Notes: a model not told the origin generated them from the sequence alone. A DNA stretch of 5,796 nt from Acidobacteria bacterium CG_4_9_14_3_um_filter_49_7 (GCA_002789615.1 PFTO01000194.1:1-5796), one strand, 5' to 3'. Positions 1 to 5,656 are shown, counted from the first letter of the stretch. Made by a program: numbers and translations.

Positions 1-470
1 ATCCACGCCATGATCTGAGGATTGGTGTACACATCCGGTGCCGGAATATCAATTTCCGGGCCGATATAGCGGCCGATAGCCTGAATGTAGCCCCGGCTCA
101 GTCTTTCCAGCTCGGCCTGAGACATGTCTTTGGGGTCACAGATTACGCCGCCCTTACCGCCACCAAGGGGAATGTTGACGACTGCGCATTTCCATGTCAT
201 CCAGGCAGACAGTGCCCGAACTGTATCAATTGTTTCACCCGGGTGGAACCGGATACCGCCCTTTGCCGGGCCTCTTGCATCGTTATATTGTACACGGAAC
301 CCTTTGAATACCTTCAGCGTTCCATCATCCATTCGCACGGGGATTGATACGTGAAATTCCCGCATTGGCTCCCTTAAGACGGCATGAATATCCTCGTCGA
401 GGTTCATGAGATCTGCCGCAGTACTCAGCTGCTGCTGCGCCATCTTGAAGGGGTTCAGGGTTTCAGACAT
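1..470 (-). CDS. gdhA: Glutamate dehydrogenase, N-terminal part (cut by window edge)
   Basis: Glu/Leu/Phe/Val dehydrogenase family. It catalyses reversible NAD(P)-dependent oxidative deamination of glutamate to 2-oxoglutarate and ammonium in the cytoplasm. The first 156 codons are present, covering most of the substrate-binding (dimerisation) domain; the Rossmann nucleotide-binding domain lies beyond position 1, so coenzyme preference cannot be read. Visible family features are GPAKGGIRFHP at residues 67-77 (substrate lysine K70), K94, the signature IPLGGGKGG at residues 100-108 with catalytic K106, and IPAPDVYTN at residues 142-150 with the conserved aspartate D146. The start is fixed by an AGGAGG on the minus strand at 477-482, six bases before the ATG. 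The IPAPD form is typical of the shorter bacterial/archaeal GDH subgroup of about 415-430 residues (family knowledge). Leucine or phenylalanine dehydrogenase is less likely given the close match to GDH motifs. gdhA is the family symbol; gudB is the same family. Confidence 0.95.
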   Translation of the reverse strand, partial: MSETLNPFKMAQQQLSTAADLMNLDEDIHAVLREPMREFHVSIPVRMDDGTLKVFKGFRVQYNDARGPAKGGIRFHPGETIDTVRALSAWMTWKCAVVNIPLGGGKGGVICDPKDMSQAELERLSRGYIQAIGRYIGPEIDIPAPDVYTNPQIMAW

Positions 471-484
471 TGGGGTCCTCCTCG

Positions 485-512
485 AAAAAATTGACGCCGT
501 TTTCACGGCGTC
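485..512 (-). terminator. Terminator-like hairpin with U-tract directly before the gdh ribosome-binding site
   Basis: On the minus strand an 8-bp perfect stem GACGCCGT/ACGGCGTC (505-512 with 493-500) closes a GAAA-type four-base loop (501-504). It is followed by AATTTTTT (485-492), then at once by the AGGAGG of gdh. This is the form of a Rho-independent terminator. Leftward transcripts from fabDG and the 193-residue gene would end here, or it may work as an attenuator or 5' stabiliser for gdh. The stem and tract are seen; the function is inferred. Confidence 0.6.
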
Positions 513-515
513 TCA

Positions 516-521
516 ATTATA
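516..521 (-). promoter_or_regulatory. Candidate -10 box of a gdh promoter
   Basis: A perfect TATAAT reads leftward here. The hexamer 17 bp upstream (539-544, CTATGC) does not resemble TTGACA and there is no extended -10 TG, so a promoter would need an activator or another sigma factor. With usual spacing, transcription would start near 509-511, inside the 5' arm of the hairpin at 493-512. Confidence 0.35.
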
Positions 522-735
522 GATGAAAAACATTAAATGCATAGTAAAAAATTTAGGGACTTTTACCACATAACGTGGACATCTTGCAATTCATCTTCGG
601 GCTATCTTTGATCGCAGTCCAATCACAGGGTCCTCGACGTAGCGGCAACTACGTCTGTGGCTCTGCTTTATCGCCGCAAACAAATCTAACCCAACCCTGG
701 GCGCAATTTTGCCCATCTTATCTGGTGAAAGTTCC
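522..735 (-). other. Leader/intergenic region upstream of gdh with several small stem-loops
   Basis: No coding frame on either strand is supported. Three inverted repeats are visible: GACGTAG/CTACGTC (636-642 with 649-655, 6-nt loop), TGGGC/GCCCA (698-702 with 711-715, 8-nt loop) and CCAC/GTGG (566-569 with 575-578, 5-nt loop). None is followed by a U-tract in the leftward direction, so they are not terminators for the upstream gene. I do not recognise a known riboswitch fold. The region could be a regulated leader, or simply the 3' UTR of the 193-residue gene plus the gdh promoter region. Confidence 0.4.
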
Positions 736-1317
736 TTATGAAGCTGCGAAATTCAATTTCACCTCATCTGTTTCCACCAGAATGTCGTCTTTGTATTTCA
801 GAAAAACTTCCACAACGCCAGCAAAATCGCCGACTACCCGCCCGCTTGCACTGTATTCGTAGGCGTGGGAAGGCGCATATGCGCCAGCTTCCCCCTCATG
901 GTCTTTGTCCTGATATTCGTTTTCTTTGAACCCATCCAGATACACGCCCTTTGGAAGGGCATCAAGGTAGGCCTGGAATGGATCCGCTTCGTCCTTTTTG
1001 AAGAAATGGGCTTTGAAATCAAACCCCGCTGATTCGATGCGCTGGACAGACTTGACTTCCATTCCCAACGTTTCGTGGGTGTGTGCAATGCCATCTCCCA
1101 GGCGTTTGGAAAACTTCTTTTCCAGGCAAAGGTGCACAATGTTTTCAAATCCCAGCCATTCCTTCACAGCGCTGCCAAGGGTTTCGGTCCGAATACCGGT
1201 CCGTTTGCTGAAGAAATAGATGGGCTGTTCTCCACTTCCTTCAATCAGCCCCATGAGAAAGCCCTTCACCAGGATGAAGGGAGCGCTGATAACCATTTCT
1301 ACGAACTCTTTACTCAT
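736..1317 (-). CDS. Protein of unknown function, 193 residues
   Basis: I do not recognise a named family. The frame is well supported: GGAGG on the minus strand (1323-1327) lies five bases before the ATG, and the gene is co-directional with fabG, 48 bp downstream of its double stop. The N terminus (residues 1-27, MSKEFVEMVISAPFILVKGF...) is hydrophobic with an amphipathic character and no clear signal-peptidase site, so a membrane-associated helix is possible but not proven. The body is soluble and charged. A basic, His-containing middle (about residues 60-110, two close histidines in the AHTHET stretch) is followed by an acidic section and a tyrosine-rich GAYAPSHAYEYSASGRVVG segment (about 145-165). 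No nucleotide-binding loop, zinc cluster or transmembrane set is seen. Position after fabDG suggests co-transcription and possibly an acyl-, lipid- or envelope-related role, but that is context only. Confidence 0.85.
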   Translation of the reverse strand: MSKEFVEMVISAPFILVKGFLMGLIEGSGEQPIYFFSKRTGIRTETLGSAVKEWLGFENIVHLCLEKKFSKRLGDGIAHTHETLGMEVKSVQRIESAGFDFKAHFFKKDEADPFQAYLDALPKGVYLDGFKENEYQDKDHEGEAGAYAPSHAYEYSASGRVVGDFAGVVEVFLKYKDDILVETDEVKLNFAAS

Positions 1318-1365
1318 GTTGACCTCCGAATAGGGATATTTTCAGGTTAAAATCCAGATTTTTCA

Positions 1366-2097
1366 TCACATGTACATTCCGCCGGTTACATTCATCACAT
1401 CCCCGGTTACATACGCTGCAAGGTCTGATGCAAGGAAGAGCACGGCATTGGCAACGTCTTCCGTGGAGCCGAAGCGGCCAAGGGCGATAGATGCGGCCAT
1501 TTCTTTCTGCACGTTTTCGGAAAGCTCCGCCGTCATGTCCGTTTCAATGAAACCCGGTGCTACGGCGTTAACGGTGATATTCCGGGAACCCACTTCCCGG
1601 GCAAGGGATTTGGTGAATCCAATAATTCCCGCTTTGGACGCGGCATAGTTGCTCTGGCCGGCATTTCCCATGAGACCAATGACGGAAGTAATATTGATAA
1701 TCCGGCCCCGGCGCTGCTTCATCATTGATCTCAGTACATTTTTTGAGGTGAAAAACATGGATTTCAGGTTCACATCCAGCACCTGCTGGATGTCTTCTTC
1801 TTTCAACCGTAACAATAGATTGTCCCGGGTAATGCCTGCGTTATTCACTAGAATGTCTATCTTCCCCTTTTCGTTAATGATACTTCTGAATCCCGCCTCC
1901 ACTTCGTCTGCCGATGACACATCCATGGGTACCACCATTGCGCCGCCCATGGTGCTGGCGGTTTCTTCCAGTAAGGTTTCGTTTCGTGCCACCAGTACCA
2001 CGTCGGCCCCTGCTGCGTGCAGTTTCTCCGCGATGGCACGGCCAATTCCACGGGATGCGCCGGTTACCACTGCTACCTGTCCGTTTAAGTCAATCAT
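1366..2097 (-). CDS. fabG: 3-oxoacyl-[acyl-carrier-protein] reductase FabG
   Basis: Short-chain dehydrogenase/reductase that uses NADPH to reduce 3-oxoacyl-ACP to (R)-3-hydroxyacyl-ACP, the first reduction in each round of type II fatty-acid elongation; it acts in the cytoplasm, usually as a tetramer. The 243-residue product is the normal FabG length. Visible are the cofactor motif TGASRGIG at residues 12-19, NNAG at 85-88, and a complete catalytic tetrad N110, S138, Y151 and K155, the last three at the same numbers as in E. coli FabG. The PGFIETDM stretch and C-terminal VTGGMYM also fit. The start is MIDLNGQ: an AGGAGG (2101-2106) sits just before it, and upstream codons run through fabD in another frame. 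The start overlaps the end of fabD by 8 nt, which implies translational coupling. It ends in a double stop (TGATGA on the minus strand). No acpP follows, unlike in many bacteria. Confidence 0.97.
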   Translation of the reverse strand: MIDLNGQVAVVTGASRGIGRAIAEKLHAAGADVVLVARNETLLEETASTMGGAMVVPMDVSSADEVEAGFRSIINEKGKIDILVNNAGITRDNLLLRLKEEDIQQVLDVNLKSMFFTSKNVLRSMMKQRRGRIINITSVIGLMGNAGQSNYAASKAGIIGFTKSLAREVGSRNITVNAVAPGFIETDMTAELSENVQKEMAASIALGRFGSTEDVANAVLFLASDLAAYVTGDVMNVTGGMYM

Positions 2098-3055
2098 GTT
2101 CCTCCTCCGTCTTCGAAAGGGACTGCAGGAATGAATCGAATGTCCCGGAGTCTGAGATATTCTGTACAATAACATTTCTGTCAATCTTGCGCACCAGTCC
2201 GGAGAGCACGCGTCCGGCACCCACTTCCACAAACCGGGTAATGCCGTCGGCAATCATCTTTTGAATCAACTCTTCCCAGCGCACAGGATGTGTTACCTGC
2301 TCTTTCAGTTTTTCCTTGATATCTTCCGGTTCTGTCAGCACATCGGCCGTTACATTGCTGTAAAACCGCATGGATGGGTCATCGAAATCCACGCCGTCAA
2401 TTGCCGGAGAAAGTCGATCCCGGGCCGGCTGCATCAAAGCACAGTGGAAAGGAGCACTTACCGGCAACATCACTACCCGTCTGGCACCGGCTTCCTTTAA
2501 TAACGGAAGGGCGGTATTCACCGCGTCGGCATGACCGGCAACAACAATTTGACCCGGACAGTTCAGGTTGGCAATGGACAGCACTTGACCATCCGTCCGG
2601 GCGAGATCCAGCGCTTTTGCCACTGATGGACCGTCCAGTCCCATGACCGCTGCCATAGCTCCAACACCGACGGGAACTGCTTCCTGCATGTATTCTCCAC
2701 GGTCGCGAACCAGTTTTACCGCATCTTCAAAAGGGATGACGCCCGCGGCGACCAGTGCGCTGTACTCTCCCAGTGAGTGTCCCGCGCAGGCCTCAGGCCG
2801 GATTTCCTCATCCTGCAGCAATTCCCAGAGCGCCACACTGAGGGTCAAAAGCGCAGGTTGCGTGTTTGCAGTCAATTTCAGATCCTCTTCCGGACCGTGA
2901 AAACAGATGCGGGAAAGAGGGAAATCCAGCGTTTTGTCAGTGGTATAAAATATTTCCCGGGCCCTTTCAAACCGGTCGCAGACATCCATGCCCATTCCGG
3001 CGTACTGCGAACCCTGTCCCGGAAATATAAAAGCTGTTTTCTTCAGTACCTTCAT
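2090..3055 (-). CDS. fabD: Malonyl-CoA:acyl-carrier-protein transacylase FabD
   Basis: Transfers the malonyl group from malonyl-CoA to the phosphopantetheine arm of ACP, supplying the extender unit for type II fatty-acid synthesis in the cytoplasm. The 321-residue product is close to the family's usual 307-318. Seen in order: FPGQGSQ at residues 11-17 (oxyanion-hole Q14), NTQPALLT at 64-71, the nucleophile elbow GHSLGE at 92-97 with catalytic S94, R119 (the carboxylate-binding arginine), NCPGQIVVAG at 165-174, and SAPFH at 200-204 with catalytic H204. The chosen start, MKVLKKTAF, has GGAGGAG (3059-3065) directly upstream. An in-frame ATG 29 codons earlier would add residues unlike any FabD and lacks a comparable site. 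It is the first gene of the leftward cluster and overlaps fabG by 8 nt. plsX and fabH, often just upstream of fabD, are not here; a divergent tRNA is. Confidence 0.97.
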   Translation of the reverse strand: MKVLKKTAFIFPGQGSQYAGMGMDVCDRFERAREIFYTTDKTLDFPLSRICFHGPEEDLKLTANTQPALLTLSVALWELLQDEEIRPEACAGHSLGEYSALVAAGVIPFEDAVKLVRDRGEYMQEAVPVGVGAMAAVMGLDGPSVAKALDLARTDGQVLSIANLNCPGQIVVAGHADAVNTALPLLKEAGARRVVMLPVSAPFHCALMQPARDRLSPAIDGVDFDDPSMRFYSNVTADVLTEPEDIKEKLKEQVTHPVRWEELIQKMIADGITRFVEVGAGRVLSGLVRKIDRNVIVQNISDSGTFDSFLQSLSKTEEEHD

Positions 3056-3116
3056 CTTCTCCTCCAGATCATCCTTAGTATGTGTTCTCATGCGCTGAGG
3101 GTCTTGAACAGTCAGA

Positions 3117-3145
3117 ATTGTAGCATGGAGGCGATTCTCCATAAA
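3117..3145 (-). promoter_or_regulatory. Candidate fabD promoter with an internal dyad
   Basis: Leftward TACAAT (3117-3122, five of six consensus bases) lies 17 bp from a weak TTTATG (3140-3145). Start of transcription would fall near 3110, giving a leader of about 55 nt. A perfect 6-bp inverted repeat ATGGAG/CTCCAT (3125-3130 and 3137-3142, 6-bp gap) fills the spacer and overlaps the -35, a position that would suit a repressor. It does not match the FapR consensus I know. Confidence 0.35.
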
Positions 3146-3169
3146 GGAAAAGATTTATGCGGCTTCTTC

Positions 3170-3198
3170 TTGCCCATTGGCAAACTGTGGACTATAAT
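3170..3198 (+). promoter_or_regulatory. Promoter of the tRNA-Arg gene
   Basis: TTGCCC (3170-3175, four of six consensus bases), a 17-bp spacer and a perfect TATAAT (3193-3198). Transcription would start about 3205, leaving a short 5' leader of about eight bases before the mature tRNA, as is common for single tRNA genes. Confidence 0.65.
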
Positions 3199-3212
3199 AT
3201 TTTCTACTTTGT

Positions 3213-3289
<77 letters not shown>

Positions 3290-3379
3290 TTTTTCAGATA
3301 AGTCCGGATAAGTTCAGACAAGGTTGAGTCTGAGTAAATAAAAAAGTGTTCTGTGTTCCGTGTTCTGTGTTCTGACCGG

Positions 3380-3424
3380 AAAAGACAGAAAAGACAGAAA
3401 AGACAGAAAAGACAGAAAAGACTG
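3380..3424. repeat. Five tandem copies of a 9-bp purine-rich unit
   Basis: Four exact copies of AAAAGACAG plus a fifth with one change (AAAAGACTG) run head to tail. CCGG stands at each side (3376-3379 and 3430-3433). The unit keeps a purine strand apart from its single C. Copy number of such a tract is prone to change by slippage; nine is a multiple of three, but no gene reads through it. Confidence 0.9.
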
Positions 3425-3507
3425 AGAAACCGGAACAGTCACGGTCACTTGTCAATGCATGTTCTTTCTTTTCCTTCTTTTCCCTTTCTTTCAGAACACA
3501 GAACACA

Positions 3508-3522
3508 TGCGCCGCAGGCGCA
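3508..3522. repeat. Small GC-rich palindrome inside the repeat element
   Basis: TGCGCC and GGCGCA form a perfect 6-bp inverted repeat around GCA, placed between copies of CAGAACAC. It is the branch that makes the large element asymmetric. Confidence 0.6.
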
Positions 3523-3621
3523 CAGAACACTTCTTCATTCCCCACGCACACACATTCAGTCGCACTTTCCGACGCTCCACCCAACGCATAAGCAACAATA
3601 TGAAATGACAGTATTTTCCGG

Positions 3622-3649
3622 TTGATATGGCTATGAGCAAGCGTAGAAT
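3622..3649 (+). promoter_or_regulatory. Promoter of the ankyrin-protein gene
   Basis: TTGATA (3622-3627) and TAGAAT (3644-3649), each five of six to the sigma70 consensus, are 16 bp apart. A start near 3656 gives a leader of about 75 nt. That leader contains a dyad GCAAGT-TT-ACTTGC (3668-3681) and a GC-rich hairpin (3704-3719). Confidence 0.5.
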
Positions 3650-3703
3650 GAGTGCATATTTGACTTTGCAAGTTTACTTGCGCGAGAAAGGATGAAAATC
3701 AAG

Positions 3704-3719
3704 GGCCGGTGAATCGGCC
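3704..3719 (+). other. Leader hairpin before the ankyrin-gene ribosome-binding site
   Basis: GGCCG (3704-3708) pairs with CGGCC (3715-3719); a G:U pair can close a TGAA tetraloop. The stem ends at 3719 and GGAG begins at 3721, so it abuts the ribosome-binding site without covering it. No U-tract follows, so it is not a terminator; a role in mRNA stability or translation is possible. Confidence 0.4.
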
Positions 3720-3731
3720 GGGAGAGAGGAA

Positions 3732-5597
3732 ATGTTCATGAATTGGAAAAGACAATGGCCCATCCTGCTGTTGTTGGTCGCGATGGGTACTGGCGGCGTC
3801 TTGGGCATGGCCAACGATGTCGCCGGGAAAACGGCTCCTGCGAAGCCGGTGGTAAACCAATTGAGCCCGCAGGAGCAAGCCCTGTTCGATGCGGTGAAAG
3901 CCGGGGACAAAGAGAAAGTGAAGAAACTGATTGCCGACGGTGTGGATGTGAATTGCCATTACGCGGATGGATTCAGTCCGGCTCACGTGGCCATTCTGAG
4001 AGATAATGTGGACATGCTGAGGCTGCTTGAGGCACACGGACTGGATTCAAAAACCCTGCTGACCGTTGGAATCAAGGGGCTGAAGGTGGACATGTGCAAA
4101 AAGAAGCAGATAGCGACAGATTTTGAGTACTTGTCTTATCCCTTGGTTCAGGTTGCCTCTGCATGGGGCAGTGCACGGTGTACAAAGTTTCTGTTGCAAG
4201 CAATACCCAAAGACGACTGGAAAGTATCGTTAGTATGTACGCCCGAGTGGCCAATATATAAGCCATTTGTATGCAAAAACCTTCTGATGGGCAACAAGTC
4301 GGAGCATTCCAACTGTTGGAGGAATTTCTACGGCTCAATAAACACCGGATCGTTGTGGAATCCCTTTCACTTGGACCTGATTCGTTTCACAGCTTGGTCG
4401 CATGGGTTCAGCAGTATATACCCGGCAGGAAAATACGCAGAGATACTTGAATGGGTGAAACACCAGACACCCCGGACATTTGACACTTCGGACAAGCGCC
4501 ACTTAAGCATTCGGGATATTAAGGTAATCGCCGGAACAATACTTGTCATGATAGATGAACGGGTAATGGATACCAGAACAGCCGAGAAGCTTGAGCATGC
4601 TCTGGACTTGCTCAAGGCACTGGGGGTAAGGATTGATCTCCTTATGGATACTGTGGGCATTGACCTTCCTCTACTGAAAGCCTTGACCCGGAGGGGTTAT
4701 AACCCTGCTCCGACACTTCCACACTGGGTAGCGCTAGGAGGATCTATTTCCCGTTGCCAACTCTGGGACTGGCTTTATTTTGGCAGAAAAATTGAGGCAA
4801 TAAGTTGGATTCTGGCGCATGGGGGGAAACTTCCCGATGACATCATGCTGGGTGTGTGGAGATACAATAATGAGTTGGTGAAATTTCTGACTTGCATTGG
4901 TGCAGATATCAATGCCCGCAATGCGGAAGGCAAAACAAGGTTGCTTATGTTCTGCACCTGGGATTCTTTTAATATGGACGGTGACATTAAATTTTTGAAG
5001 ACCCTTCTCGACGAGGGAAGCGACCCTAACATCGAAGACAATTACGGATGGCGGGCTTTGGACTATCTTTTCAGGAACGTACGTCCCGAACCCATTGAGG
5101 CATTGTTGTGGCATGGTGTAGATGTATCCCATACGGAAAAAATGTTTAGTTATTCTGTGATTTCTTATTTGATTGAGGAATACACTGATCTTTCCATTAA
5201 AATGCTTCATTTTGAGAATGCATCTCCATTCAGCCGGAACAAAGGGGAAAAACCCTTATCCCACTCAAATGCGACAAGCAGACACGTTTTCCAATGGCGC
5301 AATGCGCCATTGTTGCCGTTTCTGCAACTGCTCATTCAAAACGGCGCGGAAGTTAATTTTTTTTCCAAGAATGGTTTAACGCCCCTGATGGAGGCCGCGA
5401 TGATCGGCCGGATGGACGTTGTCGTGCTGCTGGTGGAAAAGGGGGGCGATATCGGGATGAAGGCACGAAAACCCACCGACGATAGGTATCCCGAAATCTG
5501 GACCGGTAAGACTGCCATTGAACTGACTGCCGAAGGCCATCCGGCAATCCGGGACTACCTGATACAGAAAGCCAAAGAAAAGGAGAGAACTCAATGA
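3732..5597 (+). CDS. Predicted exported ankyrin-repeat protein, 621 residues
   Basis: The N terminus is a signal peptide: MFMNWKRQW, a hydrophobic core PILLLLVAMG (residues 10-19) and a likely cleavage after GMA at residue 27, followed by an Ala/Pro/Lys linker, so the mature protein should be outside the cytoplasm. Ankyrin-like repeats then begin, LFDAVKAGDKEKVKKLIADGVDVN (51-74) and SPAHVAILRDNVDMLRLLEAHGLD (82-105). The middle, about 110-360, is hard to assign, with five to six cysteines and many aromatic residues. Recognisable repeats resume at about 379-470 (ADINARN, SDPNIEDNYGWRALDYL) and 530-580 (AEVNFFSKNGLTPLMEAAMIGRMDVVVLLVEKGGDI), ending in a Lys/Glu-rich tail. Ankyrin repeats bind proteins; the partner is unknown. 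GGAG at 3721-3724 favours the first ATG, but the ATG at 3738 also has AGGA seven bases upstream; either leaves the signal peptide intact. Base composition is strongly uneven along the gene. Confidence 0.9.
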   Translation: MFMNWKRQWPILLLLVAMGTGGVLGMANDVAGKTAPAKPVVNQLSPQEQALFDAVKAGDKEKVKKLIADGVDVNCHYADGFSPAHVAILRDNVDMLRLLEAHGLDSKTLLTVGIKGLKVDMCKKKQIATDFEYLSYPLVQVASAWGSARCTKFLLQAIPKDDWKVSLVCTPEWPIYKPFVCKNLLMGNKSEHSNCWRNFYGSINTGSLWNPFHLDLIRFTAWSHGFSSIYPAGKYAEILEWVKHQTPRTFDTSDKRHLSIRDIKVIAGTILVMIDERVMDTRTAEKLEHALDLLKALGVRIDLLMDTVGIDLPLLKALTRRGYNPAPTLPHWVALGGSISRCQLWDWLYFGRKIEAISWILAHGGKLPDDIMLGVWRYNNELVKFLTCIGADINARNAEGKTRLLMFCTWDSFNMDGDIKFLKTLLDEGSDPNIEDNYGWRALDYLFRNVRPEPIEALLWHGVDVSHTEKMFSYSVISYLIEEYTDLSIKMLHFENASPFSRNKGEKPLSHSNATSRHVFQWRNAPLLPFLQLLIQNGAEVNFFSKNGLTPLMEAAMIGRMDVVVLLVEKGGDIGMKARKPTDDRYPEIWTGKTAIELTAEGHPAIRDYLIQKAKEKERTQ

Positions 5598-5656
5598 AAC
5601 AAGTATTGATTTTTCTTATGTTTGTGTCGGATATGGGGTCGGTTCACCACAGTTGA
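5594..5656 (+). CDS. Possible 20-codon gene or remnant overlapping the ankyrin-gene stop
   Basis: ATGA overlaps the stop of the ankyrin gene by four bases, and AGGAG (5581-5585) lies eight bases before the ATG, the arrangement of a translationally coupled downstream gene. The product MKQVLIFLMFVSDMGSVHHS begins like a signal peptide (Lys, then VLIFLMFV) but stops after 20 residues. In the same frame the reading continues open for 18 codons past the TGA before the next stop. It may be the start of a second secreted protein broken by mutation or deletion, or a chance frame. Function unknown. Confidence 0.3.
   Translation: MKQVLIFLMFVSDMGSVHHS

Larger units (their letters stand above)
3344..3532. 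repeat. Nested quasi-palindromic repeat element
   Basis: The ends are a perfect 12-bp inverted repeat, AAGTGTTCTGTG (3344-3355) and CACAGAACACTT (3521-3532). Inside lies a perfect 16-bp inverted repeat, 3360-3375 with 3491-3506, built on the same GTGTTCTG word; the left arm is thus two near-identical 14-bp direct copies (3346-3359, 3360-3373). Further in, a purine-rich tract on the left (3378-3430) faces a pyrimidine-rich tract on the right (about 3461-3490) that is its diverged complement. A separate small hairpin TGCGCC/GGCGCA (3508-3513, 3517-3522) interrupts the right arm. The whole could form a long branched hairpin or cruciform. No flanking target duplication and no transposase are seen, so a MITE-like origin is only a possibility. 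Confidence 0.7.
3290..3731. other. Gene-free region between tRNA-Arg and the ankyrin gene
   Basis: No believable coding frame is seen. Directly after the tRNA come three decaying copies of a 10-bp unit of the form AGATAAGTCC (3296-3325). The quasi-palindromic repeat element then occupies 3344-3532, a CA-rich stretch without repeats follows to about 3600, and the promoter and leader of the ankyrin gene fill the rest. Open frames through this region consist of repeat translation (SVFSVFS or RQKRQKR) or antisense tRNA and are not genes. Confidence 0.7.

Noticed and set aside
575..929. Rightward frames across the gdh leader and the 193-residue gene
   Set aside because: They are shadows on the opposite strand of a well-started leftward gene and lack ribosome-binding sites.
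1366..2253. Longer fabG starting 52 codons upstream
   Set aside because: The extra residues read through fabD in another frame and are unlike any FabG; a strong ribosome-binding site marks the start at 2097.
2090..3142. Longer fabD starting 29 codons upstream
   Set aside because: The extension is not FabD-like, and GGAGGAG directly before the ATG at 3055 fixes the start; the longer start would also fall upstream of the candidate transcription start.
3314..3333. Intrinsic terminator of the tRNA gene
   Set aside because: The 6-bp stem has an 8-nt loop and is followed by an A-rich tract on the sense strand, not a T-tract.
3380..3424. CRISPR array
   Set aside because: The units are 9 bp and contiguous, without spacers, and no cas gene is present.
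3353..3625. Rightward 90-codon frame with RQKRQKR repeats
   Set aside because: It is translation of the same 9-bp repeat and pyrimidine tract, with no start signals.
3294..3671. Leftward 125-codon frame with SVFSVFSVFS repeats
   Set aside because: The repeats are just translation of the 9-bp DNA repeat, composition is not protein-like, and there is no ribosome-binding site.
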